Both the position numbers and the translations under genes were made by a program. From Trametes villosa (Eukaryota > Basidiomycota > Agaricomycetes > Polyporales > Polyporaceae): a DNA stretch of 64,000 bases. The notes below the pieces were generated by a model. It was not told the DNA's origin and made no database searches. It was given only the letters and a program-made list of their open reading frames with translations. This document shows positions 23,641 through 35,620 of this stretch, one piece after another (the first letter of the stretch is position 1; every line of letters begins with the position of its first letter). Location: assembly GCA_002964805.2 (NCBI GenBank), contig PUDQ02000001.1, positions 1,202,001 through 1,266,000 of the forward strand, read 5' to 3'.

Positions 23641-24060
23641 ATTCATTTTGCCATCGAGTACTGTGTCCATCGTCACATCAACTCGTTGGTCATTCTTGTT
23701 CGCTGAAATGGCAATCATATACATGAACTTCGAGGCAGGACTACCCGAGTTTCTAACACAGCACGACGGCTTACGAGGAAGTGACACATAGCTGCCACCT
23801 ACAGGAATACGCGCGCCGTCTTAAGCGTTCACAGGTGCAGATGTATGGCAACACTCGCCATCCCGAGGTTAGATGGCTCGCGCACGGCCGTCATTTCAAC
23901 GCCGCGCGGGTTGGAGGTGGCCTCTTCCTACAAACCGTGCGTTGTATTCCTTTACAGCAGCAACTTCAGCACGTCCTCGCGGGAGGACGAACGTCCACCG
24001 AAAGTCGAAGGGGGTTGCTCAGGGCGGAGGATAACGGAGTGTATATGCGGCAAACGCGAG

Positions 24061-24516
24061 TTATGCTGATGTCGTAGCTGTCGCATCCTTCCCAAAGTAC
24101 TGCCACTGCCCAGGTTGCGGCTGCTCCTCCAGGGGCTCCCACCTAAACCAGATGTCAGGGCGGTGTCATTATGCATTAACCGAACACACTCACGCCTTCC
24201 ACTCGAGCATCTTGTTTGCTAGGCTGAGCTCATCCTGAGCGATGTCCAGCGACTCCTCCACCTGCCCCTCGTCGAGCTCCTTCTCAAGCGCGACGATGTC
24301 TCCGTTCGCCTTCTCCAGCGCCTTCAGCTTGTGCAGCGTGAGTGCCTCCGCGCCCTGGCGGTAGACGGAGGATTGGGGGATGGCGGAAAGGGTCTGGAGG
24401 GTGGCCTCGTACGTCTTCTTCAGCTCGGGAAGGGGGTCATGGTGCACTTTGAGGCCAGTGAGGCCCGTGGTTGGCTTCCGGACCGCGTTGAGCAGAGGGC
24501 GCGTGAAGCGGAACAT
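24061..24516 (-). CDS. NADH:ubiquinone oxidoreductase subunit NDUFA5 (B13)
   Basis: An accessory subunit on the matrix arm of mitochondrial complex I, 134 residues. Exon 1 is 24516-24194 and exon 2 is 24142-24061, joined across a 51-nt GT-AG intron. The start MFRFTRPLLNAVRKPTTGLT is basic and hydroxylated, as in a mitochondrial protein. It is followed by the family block VHHDPLPELKKTYEATLQTL, then AIPQSSVYRQGAEALT, and ends WKAWEPLEEQPQPGQWQYF. The W.PLEE.....QW.YF ending is the ETC_C1_NDUFA5 hallmark. It is divergent from the mitochondrial ribosomal protein gene 122 bp away. Confidence 0.92.
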
Positions 24517-24638
24517 GGCGGACGGTGGTGGTGACAGTGAACAAGCGCCGCGCCCTCCGGAAGGCAACAATTCGCGAAGCGCCGGTGAGCGTGAAGCAGC
24601 CACGGACCGCGCTCTACTCTTGCTAAGACTTGACCACC
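24517..24638. promoter_or_regulatory. short bidirectional promoter between NDUFA5 and bL32m genes
   Basis: Only 122 bases separate the start codons of two divergent genes whose products both work in mitochondria. Both core promoters and leaders must lie here or overlap the opposite gene. No TATA box is seen on either strand. Confidence 0.6.
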
Positions 24639-25056
24639 ATGGCGGCGGCACTGGCTCTGCATCCTTCTCGCTCGTGGCTCTCGGCCATGACGGCCCCTCT
24701 CGCACGCATGTCGCTGGCTGCTGCCTTCGTCCCCGCTTTCCTGGCCGCGCCGAAGCCGTTCACGTGGGCCATCCCTTCATTACCTTCCCTGCTCGAGCTG
24801 TTCCCTCCGTGGCTGCTCGCGGTACCCAAAAAGAAGACCTCGCACTCACGGAAAGCTATGCGGAGCGCAAATAAGGGGCTGAAGGACAAAGAGAGTGAGT
24901 CAGGCGTGTCGGAACCGCTAGCTCAGCGACTGACAGGCTATCGCAGACTTGGTGCACTGTCAGAGCTGCGGTTCACCAAAGCTCGCGCACAACATCTGCC
25001 CGAAGTGCTACCGGGAGCTCAACATCGGGTGGAAGGCGAAGAACCGGGCTGCATAG
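24639..25056 (+). CDS. mitochondrial large ribosomal subunit protein bL32m
   Basis: A bacterial-type L32 protein of the mitoribosome, 121 residues. Exon 1 is 24639-24894 and exon 2 is 24947-25056. The first 60 residues are hydrophobic and Ala/Pro-rich, consistent with a targeting presequence. The mature part starts AVPKKKTSHSRKAMRSANKG, the universal L32 opening (VPKKK.S..R...R). The zinc ribbon follows across the intron: NLVHCQSCGSPKLAHNICPK then CYREL. All four Cys are present (CxxC...CxxC). Confidence 0.93.
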
Positions 25057-25740
25057 ATGCATGCGGCGGCACCGTGGTCCAGAGGACTGGATTGATGTAG
25101 CGTGCGTTCTCTCTCTTCAGGTTCTCTTTAACAACAAGTTCGAGCTGCTGACTTCACGTACAGTTATATACGCCCTGATAATTGACGTTCGAGTTTCTGG
25201 TCTATCTGGTCAGCGCGAAACGCCATTCCTCGATCGCCTGGGCGCTGTGTCCTCTTCGAAGAGTGCATGCATTCGAGTGCACGCACACGGCAACGTAGTA
25301 GCGACAACTATTCGCAGTTGCCACTTGGGCTCTTTGGCTCGACGGGGCGTGACTATTGCTATTCGATCTGGCTATTAAAGAGAATGACATAGCCATGAAG
25401 CGAACTCCAACATCTAAGGCTGCTAACTTTACGGCTACGGGCCCGGGGATCACTACCTAGCATTGGGAGGGAGGAATTGTCGGACGTACTATCGGTCCAG
25501 CAGCATCTGGTACGTCAACGCATGCATACAGATCGAACCATATACCTAGACGCCTCAGTTCATGTCATCCCAGCTTGAGTAGGCCTCAATAATGAAGTGT
25601 AAGGATGCGAAGCTGGTACATTGCCACTAGTACACTAACACAACATGTCCGTATATGATATCGACACAGCGACACAGCAGTGGTACAATTCACATAGTGT
25701 TACACTCACAACATTGTCCTCCCTTCGCTCCCGCACATAT
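25057..25740. other. intergenic region
   Basis: About 680 bases holding the 3' flanks of the convergent bL32m gene and the cytochrome P450 gene. I see no conserved frame, RNA gene or clear repeat. Confidence 0.4.
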
Positions 25741-27815
25741 TCAGTTGGATATAGACAGAATTCGGACCAATTCCTCGGCTTCTGCAGAGCGAGGCTTGAT
25801 ATCGCACTCGAACTTCGCAGGATACCTGCGTCACGGCGGGTTTAGTACGGCCTACGGGTCGCCGGGTCAGTAAAAGTACGTACGTCACCACTCCTGAGAT
25901 CATGTCAGGTATGATCTCCACTGGGTTGCCGTGGGCGTCGCGCTTCGGCGTGATGTTGAACACCTGCAGGACGGACGCTACGTAAATGTAGATCGAGGCG
26001 ACTGCAAAGTGTCGGCCCGGGCACTCTCTATGGTCGTAACCGTCAGCGTCGTCGAGTGCGGGCGGGTCGGAGCATGTGGTACGCTACCTTCTCCCAAAGC
26101 CGAATGCGTAGCTCGTCGGGTCAAGCACGCTCGGGTCCACCGCGCCGTCTTTGAAATAGCGGTCAGGATTGAACGCGTCGGGCTCCGGGTAGGTCTGCGG
26201 GTCATGGGAAATCGCCCTGCGCGAGCACAGCGGTGAGTGAGCTGCGCACGCTGCGGTATGCCCGCCGGAAGAAAATCTACCATATGTTGCTGAGCACGAG
26301 AGCGCCTTTGGGGATATAGTAGCCCTTGTATTCGTCGTCCTCCATGAGCCGGTGTGGGAGGCCAAGCGTAAATACGTTCTGCCATCGGAGGCACTCCTTG
26401 ACGATCGCATGGATGTACGGCAGCGACTCCTGGTCCGCAAACTCTGGTAGGCGGTCCGGGCCGACGACAGCGTCGAGTTCCGCCTGGGCCTTGCGCTGCA
26501 CCTCCGGATAGAGCGCCATGGCAAGGAAGAACGTCTGCAGGGTGGAGAAGCTCTGCGGTGCATCAGCATGTGTCGGGCTAGCAGCAGGAACACGAGAGAG
26601 GACACCCACGGTATCTGCGCCGGCTGTGATACGGACAGGAACGGCGGTAAGGTTAGGTTTGATGCGTATGTACGGTGGACCCACCGCCGTAGGTGACAGC
26701 CGCCACGTTCTTGGCGAGCTCCTCGGAGCCGGCAGACACCCCGTCGCCCACCTGATAGTCGCGGTGCATGACCTCGCTCGCAAGGGACCGGGTGCCGGCC
26801 CCGCCGCGCTGCCACACGAGAGGATCAGATCCACGGTGGACGGAAGACAGCGCATCACTCACGAAGTCCGTGATGGCCTTCTTGAACAGCTCGTGCTTGA
26901 GGGCCATGGCCTCCTTCCACCACTGCGCCGCTTTCTTCTGGTAGGAGGCGCCTGGCACCCATAGGGGCACATGGCGGAGGAACGGCAGGAACTCTACCCA
27001 CAGCGCGCCCAGCACGAGGGCCTCTGCTGGGCCCTCAACTGCCCGTTCGCCGATGGCAATGTATTCGTCATCGGCTTCCTTCGCCCTAATGCCGTACGAT
27101 ATGTCGAGGATCGTAGCGCCGAGGTCACTGCGCGAGGCCATCAGATACAGGCAATATCACGCGGAAAAGGATACCGACTAGCGCAAAGCGTGCACGAAGT
27201 TATCCGGGTTGGCCAGGAGCCGGATGAGAAGCTGGCGGGCGCCGGATAGCTGGCTCGGCTGGTAGTTCTGCACCGTGCCTTGATGGAAGTGCTCATGGAG
27301 AGCGCGTCGGATCTCCCGCCATTGAGGCCCATAGCCCATAAGCGCGACATTCCAGTCCCAGCCAATCCTACAGCAACCGTTAATATCTTGGAAAGTGCAG
27401 CGTGAAAGCGTCAATTGCTTGCTTACATGCCGGTTACGGTCGACTTGAAGCGGTCGGAGTATATGGCAGAACGCTTGTCGAGGAGATCTTTGACCGTTTC
27501 AATGTCGCTCAAGACTATGACCGGCTGGCCAAGAAGGCTGATGTGGACGATGTTTCCTGCGGGTGAGGCGTAAGTGATGATATTCAGGGTGGAATATGAG
27601 CACCGCGCACCATACTCCCGCGCCAACTTGTGGAAGGTGAGCCATTGCTTTGACAAAGGGATGTCCAAAGCATTCCCGAGGATAGGAAGAGGTCTGGGGC
27701 CAGGTGGCAAGGGAAGATAGCGAGGGTACTGCTTAGACCTCACATATGCCCGGAGGAGAACGAGACAGGTCGCAGCTACGGCTGCCCAGAGGAGGGGGGA
27801 TTGGAGATAGGACAT
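25741..27815 (-). CDS. cytochrome P450 monooxygenase
   Basis: A membrane-anchored fungal P450, similar in style to the CYP64/CYP5144-like expansions of basidiomycetes; substrate unknown. The N-terminus is MSYLQSPLLWAAVAATCLVL (ER anchor), then the proline hinge LPLPPGPRPLPILGNALDIP. Later motifs are YSDRFKSTVTGMIGWDWNVA, WREIRRALHEHF (C helix), an I helix with TYGGGADTTV, the K helix KECLRW, the PERF-like PDAFNPDRYF, and the heme loop FGFGRRECPGRHFA with the Cys ligand. Exon joining gives a natural C-terminus YPAKFECDIKPRSAEAEEL, ending at 25741 after an intron with donor GTACGT. At least ten introns. The start is set by the hydrophobic anchor. Nothing appears broken. Confidence 0.9.
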
Positions 27816-30385
27816 TGGAACGTCGGCAGGGCAAAATGCCTGAAGTCCTGTCTCTATGTCTTTTATCCCCCCGCGTATACCGCAGGTCCATAGACCCGAG
27901 CCATCTTCGCCATGTCTGGAGGAGGCATGGGATACGCCTGATGCAGCCACCAAAACCTAACCAGCTCTAGAAATACGATATGGGGCGCATCGGCGCGCCT
28001 GTACACGGCACGACGGAGATGCCAGCCTGTGGGCCGAAGGGGCTAGCTTCTGTATACGCAATCGACAGGTCGTGTCAAGAAGTAACAACTTCCGGATGAT
28101 GAGGGATGCTTACCTATACCATATGGTACGCTGGAGCACCATGGCCTTGGCAAGCCTCGTCGTCTCACGTCCTTGTAGAGGATTTGGAGGTCGTTGTCAG
28201 GCGAGGCGCGGCACGGACGAATGTGCCGTACACAGCGTATGTTCCGGTGCCTGGCTGACGAGGTGTTTGTGCTGTAATGTACGCCTCTACATGGATACTT
28301 GTTGAAAAGGCCATCTGGGGGCGCGGTGAGAAGGCGGACCCTGGCGAATCCTAGCCGGATTGAGCGTATATGGGCGCGATGCGGTCCCTAGGATGCCATC
28401 ACCCGTTGTCCAGGTGTTTTGCCCGCGCGGTGAGGAGCGCGCCTGGACTGCACAGAAAGAGGCAAGCATGCCTGGTGGTCGCATTCTACACGTAAGTTCC
28501 CGCTACCGAGAGGTAGTGGGTCTTTGTGCCCGTTTCACTCCCCCCCGTGGGAATTTGGTATCCGTCACGTGCATTCTCGCCACCTGTGTTAGCGCTCAGT
28601 TGCAGCTGCGTCCAGTTTGCGTCAGAGTTGTACAGACCTCTTCGCAGTCGACGTCTGCAGTCCCCCCCGCTTGTCTTATGGCTCTCACTGTCTGGAACCG
28701 GCGACGTGCGCCGGAATAGTGCAGCTAAATCCGGAGTCGCGACCTCTGAACGCGCGTCCGCACACGTGGAGCTCATTGCTCTGAGGTTACATAACCACGC
28801 TGTCGAGTCCGCCGAAGTTGTATTGTAGCCCGTCCGTCCATATAATGAGTTGTATGATTTAGAACGCAGAGTCCGACAGAGCGAGGTAGCGGGCAATGCC
28901 GCTTGTCGGCGCTACAGACTTATGTGAGTGTACACGCCCGGGCGGCCAAGAAATCCATAGGGATCTCGCGAGCCGGACGTCCTGTAGATTTAGGTAAAGA
29001 AATCACGAGCAGTTTTCCACCAAAAGCCGATTGGGACTTTGGTCACGGAACTCGCTTGATCTCCAGGTCGGAATCCACAGGATTTCTGGACATAGACGCC
29101 CAGGCCGGTGGGGGGTCGAAACCGCCGGGCAATTCGGGCTCATTAGGAATCCCTGGTGCTTCCAATGCATACGAAAAATGATATGTATTGCAACATGAAT
29201 CAATGTACACTATCATTACATGGTATATAATGTGGGTAGGGCGTGGACAATAGTCACGGGGAGGCGACATACATGGGGACTGGGGTCCGGGGGGCTCAAG
29301 GATGGGCGGAGTAGGAGTGAGTAATCGACAAACTTACCAACCCCGTAGACCTCAACCATGCCAGTGTGTACGACATGGCTTCCTGCCAGGGACAAGTTGC
29401 TGAGGTAGAACACTGCCGGTGACGAATAGTCAGTACTACTAGTCAAGTTACCGGTGGCGAGCAATAGCCATACACTGACCTAGGTATGGATATCGTCTGG
29501 TCTGTAGCAGGGAGTGATGACTGCACGGAGGAAGGATGTCGAGCATTACAAGAGGTCGAGCGTGGCGAAGGTGACAATGGCGGTGGGAGGACAGCAAGTA
29601 AGGAGCGCCTATACCAGCATAAGCCAGAGCTGGCACAAGTCCGTAGCGCCGAAGTTTAGCGCCTTTCGGTGGATGGGGCCTATGCGAGCCTATAGGCTGC
29701 AGCCTACAATAGGTCGCCAACAATATAATTAAAAGCTGTCAAGTACTGTTTAGATGTCCTGGTCGTTGTCTAATGTTCGACAACAGCCCCTCGATGGTCC
29801 TGGACTACGACACGGCGGAGCTCACCTCCGCCCCAGCTGAGTAACGTGATCCAGAATTCAGCGGAATCCCCTGCGACGCGCCACCGAATTCAGCGCCGGA
29901 CTCGGTAAGACAACTGGGATCAGATTTCACGCTGAGCTCGGGTAGAAAGCTGCGAAACATCGCGCTGACGCCCGACGGGCTTCTACGCGGGGTATCTGAG
30001 GAATTCCGGGCTCAGAAACCCGCTGGACGTCGCCTCCCAGATATCCGGGCGGTTACTGGCAAATATCGGCAGGGGATCCGTTATATTTCAGTACGATCTT
30101 TCCTTCCGAGATGCCGTGTGGATTTCAAGCTCAACTGGGCGTGTACGTGGGAGTAGGAGGACAAGCAGCAGTCCGATGAGTCGGCACTCGTGCACCCGGC
30201 GAAGAGCGCAAGGCCGCCGCCACCACACGACGCGCGTGACGTTATTCGCCTGTTTCGGTCACATGACCGACGCGTTGTGAACCACCCAGTTCCACTGCCG
30301 TTCCAAGACACACACGTCCATCCCCACCGCCGACCGCCCCCCTCCTCGCCACTTTCCTCAAGACTCTCGCACTCGGAACGTCATC
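27816..30385. other. 2.6-kb region without a recognisable gene
   Basis: The longest gene-poor stretch of the window. It includes the P450 upstream region and the INCENP promoter. Open frames are short and show no family motif on either strand. Around 29850-30060 the sequence has several GAATTC/GGAATCC-like words, reminiscent of decayed repeat DNA. Poorly conserved small genes or noncoding transcripts cannot be excluded. Confidence 0.45.
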
Positions 30386-33300
30386 ATGAACGGCTCAGGA
30401 CACGGAGAGGCCGGCGTGCTCGCATGGTGCAGCACCATTCGCTTCAATATGGCCAAAGACCCCGGCCGCCAGACGCTACACGACCAGATTCAAACGCAAG
30501 GCTTCGATTTTCTGGACAACTACTTGGAGAGCTTCCTCGACGGGCCCCAGAACGAGTATGTCGGCTATTGGTGTACTCGAAACGCTTGCTGAAAAGTTCC
30601 TGTAGACCGGTCATTGAACTCATGAAGACACCTGGTCGCAAGAAGAACGCTCCTGCCCGTACGCGTTCGGCCATAGCTGCTGCGGAGAAATCTCGAGCTA
30701 TCACATCCCTGTCCTTTGAGGTGCGTGGTCGGCAAACACGGTCAGCAATGGTCCACCAACACGTGCTACATAGGATCACGACACGAAGGAAAACCGGGGT
30801 CCAGCCAACGAGTTTCAGAAAGCCCTTCTTCGGGTCAAGGAGAAGACTGAAGGCGATGCTGCACGCACGTCCTCTTCGTCACATCCCTCTTCTGAAAGAC
30901 CGCTCAAGCCATCCGCGTCCTTCGCCAAGCTCAAGAGCCAGAAGATTGTCACTATCGCCGACAGCCCTGCTATACCGTCTCCCGTGCGTGATGGTAACAA
31001 GATGGACCTTGACGAAGATGTGGAGCCCATACCTGCGGCTCAGTTCGAGCTCGAGCCGCCCTCTATGGAACCCGCTCTTCTGGAAGCCAGCTCGCACGAG
31101 AGCCAGGAGGCGCTCAAGGAGTTGTCGATGATCGCTGAGGACGACGAACCAGCGGAGCGGAGCAGAGTATCCCTTCCCGCACCTGCCGTCATCCAATCAG
31201 CGGTGCCCCGAGTATCCCCTCAGCCCTCTCCAGTGAATGATGAACAAGACGTATTCCACGACCCTCCTGAAGGCCCGCCCCAGAGCGATGCAATGCAAAC
31301 TGATGACGAGCCAGAGGACGCAGTTGCAGCCATGGCGGACGAAGTCGAGGAACCTCCTGCCAGCGATCTAACCTCCGCCTCGGCGAACACATTCCATTCC
31401 ATCAACCTCGACAGCCCCCGTATGCAGGCGCCGATACCGCCAGCACGCGCTGTTGACGATCACCACACGGCTCCTCTTCCCAAGGTGTCGCTACCTCCCG
31501 TGCCGGTCGAGGAGGATGTGCACTCTCACACCGCTCCCCTCCCTTCGCTGCCTTCTCGTCACGAAGAGTACACTATGCCGTTACGTGAGGAGCCCTCTGT
31601 ACCGGTCCCGGGTCTTTCTCGCAAGACAAGCGTGTCGCAATTCACCGGATTGCCCGCACCATCCCCGCTTCGGAAATCCTTGCGCGCGCCTGGAGATCCC
31701 ACAGCCGCTAGCGGCGGCGGTACGTCCGCACCTCCAGGCGGTAAGCGCACTTCTTGGCTATCTAAAGCGCGCGAGACGAAGGCCTTGGAGACCACGGCGA
31801 AGCGTACGAGTACACTTGGACAGGGTATCGGACTTGGCGTCTTCAGCAACACCCACAAGCGGAAGAGTGGCGAGATGCTGGACTCTGCCCGGGACATCTT
31901 CGCCCCTCCCAATGCGATTGTCAAGCCTCTTGACGAAGAGCAGAGGGTACCTAAGATGCAGAAGCTAACCGGGTCCCCCGCCGACTTGGCCTACGACGGT
32001 AAAGGCAAGAGCAAGGCGGCCTCACCTGATACGGTAAGTTTGACAAGTTCCGCAGTACCCAATTTATTCACATCACATCTTGCCTCCAGGCGCGGGACAC
32101 TATACCGCGTTCAGCGGAAGTAGTGGCAACCACGATCGTCGCCACTGCTGCTGCGACAAACAGTACGTCACCTCCACTAGACGACGACGACGTGCTTGGC
32201 CTTTTCAAGAAGACCGCGGCAGGCTTTGGTACTCGCGTGGGCAAGAGTATGGGCAAATCGCTCGGAGGGAATGCAGCGGCCGCCCTGGCCGAGGCCCGTG
32301 CGCAGGCGGAGGCTCGTGTGGCTGAGCGACACAAGTTGGAGATGGGGACGGACTCACCCGATGTCTCTATGGCGGCTGAAGACAAGCCGGCCCCAGCGGA
32401 TTCTGTCGCTCCTGCGGCAACGCCTGTAGAGTCTGAGCGCCGACTCAGTGTGTCGGACCTCGTCCCAACGTCTCATGGCAAGGGCAAGGCGGCCGCCTCT
32501 GCGCCTCCGGCCTCTACCCCCCCTGATGCAGACACCAGTACTTCCACAACGCCGCCCAACTCGCCTCCCGCTCCTCCACCCCGCTCTACTGCTCTACAGG
32601 TGCCTGCGGGCCCGGTGTTTAGCAAGCCCACCGAACCCCCTGCACCAGTATTCTCCGCCGCCCCTTCTGCCGCGGCGCCTGCACGAACCGATGGCAAGGC
32701 CGCCTCCGGCGTTGGGCGCGACTTCTCGTTCAAGATCCCGAACAACCCCTTCTCGATCCCCGCCGCGATGACCCTCGGCATGGGTAGCAAGTTCGCGCCG
32801 CTCTCCGCGCAGAGCAGCAAGGCGAGCATCTTCTCCGACGTCGTCTTCGACAGCCAGAACATGTCCCCGCAGCCCGCGTGGATGCCCTCGACGCAGGACA
32901 CGTCCTACTCCGCGGGCGGCTCGCAGAGCCAGGGCGCGGGCGTGCCGAAGGGCGTGCGCGACGACAACGACGACGACCTGGACGAGGACGACAGCTGGGG
33001 CGTGGAGGAGAAGTTCGCCGCGCACCAGACGTGGACGCCGTTTGGGTTCTCGAGCGCGGGCGGCGAGCAGGGCTTCCGCGAGGACACGATGACGTGGAGC
33101 TCGCAGCCGAGCCGAAGCACGAGCCAGCGCGCGGGCGATAGCGGCTCGCTGCAGCCCACCTCGCAAAGCTACTTCTCCGTCCTCCCGCAGAGCAGGGAGG
33201 AGGAGGAGGACGCGGAGCGTGTGGAGGAGGAGGTCGAAGCCCCCGCAGACTTTGCGGCGCGGTTGGCGGCGGCGGCGCAACAACCTTCGGACGCGGACGA

Positions 33301-34680
33301 TGGTGCTTACGGGGAGGCGGATATGGCGATGGAGATCGACGAGGCGCAGGAGGACGAGGAGAAGAGCGACCTCGAGGAGGCCATCCTGGCAGGCAAACCC
33401 ACTGTTACCCTCGTACAGGTGCGTTCCGTCGGTTGCTTCTTCGTATATAATGTCACTAACAAGAACATCATACAAGCAGCAGTCGAGCAAGTCTGACTTG
33501 GCATCCGAACTCCGTAGCGAAAGTCAGCAGTCAATGGCTTCCACCGCCTCTTCCTCGCAGCAGTCGCAGCTTGGCTTCTTCGGCCAGGCGAGCAAGCTGG
33601 TCAGCAGCGTGCTGGGCGGAAGTAAGAAGAGCAAGCCCGAGGTTAAGAGCCTGCAGCTTGCCGCCGCTGCAGCCAAGAAGGTTCGTGGCCCACATCCCGT
33701 CGTGCTTGGTGTACATTTGACAAGCTTGTGCCTTGTAGCAACAAGAGGAGCTGGAGAAGAAGGCTACTCGCCTCAAGGACATGGAGAACCGCCGGCAGCA
33801 GGCGATGCAGCGCAAGGCCGAGGAAGAGAAGACCCGCGCTTTGGAAGAGGAGCGGAAGATCAAGGAGGAGGCTGAGCGCCGCAAGCGCGAGCGCGAGGAG
33901 CACACAGACAAGCGGCCCCTTCGGAGCAACACTACCGTCGCTAAGAAGGTGAGATGATTCCGGTGAGTTGCAAGACAAGCGGAAGCTGATCTGTGTACAC
34001 AGGCGGATGAGGACAACACTCAGAAGCGCAAGCTCGCCGCCGCTCCTGCGCAGAAGCCACCATCTAAGGACAAGAAGGATACCGCTGTGCCTCCCCGTCC
34101 GGTCAAGCCCAGCGCCGGCCCCTCGGCCGCCTCCTCATCGAAACCGAGCGCTCTTCCCAAGTCCGCGCTCAAGCAGCCTACCTCCACAGTCCCGAGTACA
34201 CCAGGCGCAGCAAAGGCCGCCCCGAAGACCGTCAAGCACGTCCCCTCCTCCAGCAACCTTAAGTCCGCCGCCGGCCCCTCCAAAGGCAAAGCCCCCGCGC
34301 GCGAAGCCTCCGAGCCGCCCGCCGCGAAGAGCAGCAAGCCCGGGCCCGGGCCGCCCGCAGAGGCGCCGCGCGTCGCGAGCGAGAGCATCGAGCTGCCGGA
34401 CATCAACAGCGAGTACTCGGACTCGGACGACGAGGACCGGCCGAAGCGCGACCTGCCGGACTGGGCGCAGAGCCCGGACATCGCGGCCGCGCTCCAGCAG
34501 CAGAGCACGATCAACCCGGACGACATCTTCGGGCGGATCGGGCCGCTGCGCATGGAGGAGATCTTCCGGACGCGCCAGAGCCGGTTCAGGGCGCGCACGA
34601 GCTCGGCGAACTGGACGGGCACGGACGAGCTCACGCTCGAGGAGGAGCGCGAGTATGCGCGCAGGATGGGGTTCCGGTGA
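30386..34680 (+). CDS. inner centromere protein INCENP (Sli15/Pic1-like)
   Basis: INCENP is the scaffold of the chromosomal passenger complex and binds and activates Aurora kinase through its C-terminal IN-box. Seven exons keep one frame: 30386-30555, 30606-30720, 30774-32033, 32090-33418, 33477-33680, 33739-33948 and 34003-34680, giving 1321 residues. The N-terminus MNGSGHGEAGVLAWCSTIRF with FLDNYLESFLDG fits a Survivin/Borealin-binding helix. The middle is long, Ser/Pro-rich and low complexity. Exon 6 (residues about 1027-1096) encodes a charged single alpha helix (KAEEEKTRALEEERKIKEEA). The end is the IN-box: LPDINSEYSDSDDED, LPDWAQSPDI, INPDDIFGRIGPLRMEEIFR, SRFRARTSSANWTGTDELT. The conserved TSS before the NWTG/D region is intact. 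Confidence 0.93.
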
Positions 34681-34745
34681 GGGGTTGCGGACATGTGAGC
34701 GCGGTGGACTGGTACCTTGCGTTGTAGATGTAGTGTATAAGCTTG

Positions 34746-35378
34746 TAATAGGGGTAGTCAAAGTTCCCGCTTCTGGGCCGATTATGATGGAGATTTTGAG
34801 AGGATTCTGTCCCTCGAATCGCCACGGAATCGCCCCGCGCTCTGACCACCCCACTTGTAAACACGATTTCAGGATAGATTCTGAGGAACCTTTTGGCCGC
34901 TCTTCGAGTATATGACACTGTAAATACCGCCGAAAGCCGGTCTATGGGACTGCGCACATGTTCTGTCACATTTCAACGCGAGTTGTGTATGCGGGTCCCA
35001 GCAAATCGTCGAAAGAAGCTACTTCCAAGTGGAGGGGCGTTGGCGAGCTGTATACCGCGGACAGGGTTCGGAAACGCAGGTAGAGGCGCCCGGCCGCCTG
35101 CACAATTTGACAATTCGCTGAGCTATCTGGCCGTTGAGATTCAGAATTTCTGAGGATATGATGCCTTATGTGCGTAAAAATGCGGCAGGAAGGTGGACGG
35201 GACGAGAATCGCGAGGACAGAATCGTGATTCCGACGTAGATGCTCCTCCGGAGGAGCAACGACGATTCACGACGATTCTGCCAAAATCGCGATTCTGAGG
35301 GTGGATTCACGTCCGGAATCCATTTTTTGAATCGTCCCGGAATCGCCACGAAAACGGCCACTCTGACTACCCCTAATA
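34746..35378. mobile_element. non-autonomous DNA transposon (MITE-like) with terminal inverted repeats
   Basis: A 623-bp element (34751-35373) is bounded by perfect 10-bp inverted repeats, GGGGTAGTCA at the left and TGACTACCCC at the right, with similarity continuing to about 19 bp. It is flanked on both sides by TAATA (34746-34750 and 35374-35378). The duplication may be the full TAATA, or only TA as in Tc1/mariner-type elements. There is no transposase frame. The interior is rich in AATCG/CGATT words. It lies 70 bp past the INCENP stop codon, so it may be transcribed in that 3' UTR. Confidence 0.7.
35205..35296. repeat. imperfect long inverted repeat (hairpin) inside the transposon
   Basis: Two arms of about 45 nt face each other around a perfect 16-nt palindrome, GCTCCTCCGGAGGAGC, at 35242-35257. 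The outer parts, AGAATCGCGA...CAGAATCGT on the left and its reverse complement on the right, also match with a few insertions. RNA or single-stranded DNA from here should fold strongly. Confidence 0.75.
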
Positions 35379-35620
35379 TGTGGCCATGATAGGCTCGATT
35401 TTCACGATAATCGAGGCAGGTTCAGTCGATGTTACGGTCGAGACGGAAGCCAGTGTATTACAGCGTCGACGAGAGTACAGGTTCCGAGTGAAGAATGGTA
35501 GGATACATCTATGGGTGGAATATTAGGTGCTCTACAGTAGAGGCAAGGATCCGTGGTTCTATATAAGCAGTGTGGACGGTGGGTACTGGGTGAAGAAAAG
35601 CACAAGGAGGGATATATGGC

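Noticed and set aside
27816..30385. Hidden genes in the large gene-poor stretch
   Set aside because: Short frames here have no conserved motif and no convincing splice-joined extension, so none is reported.
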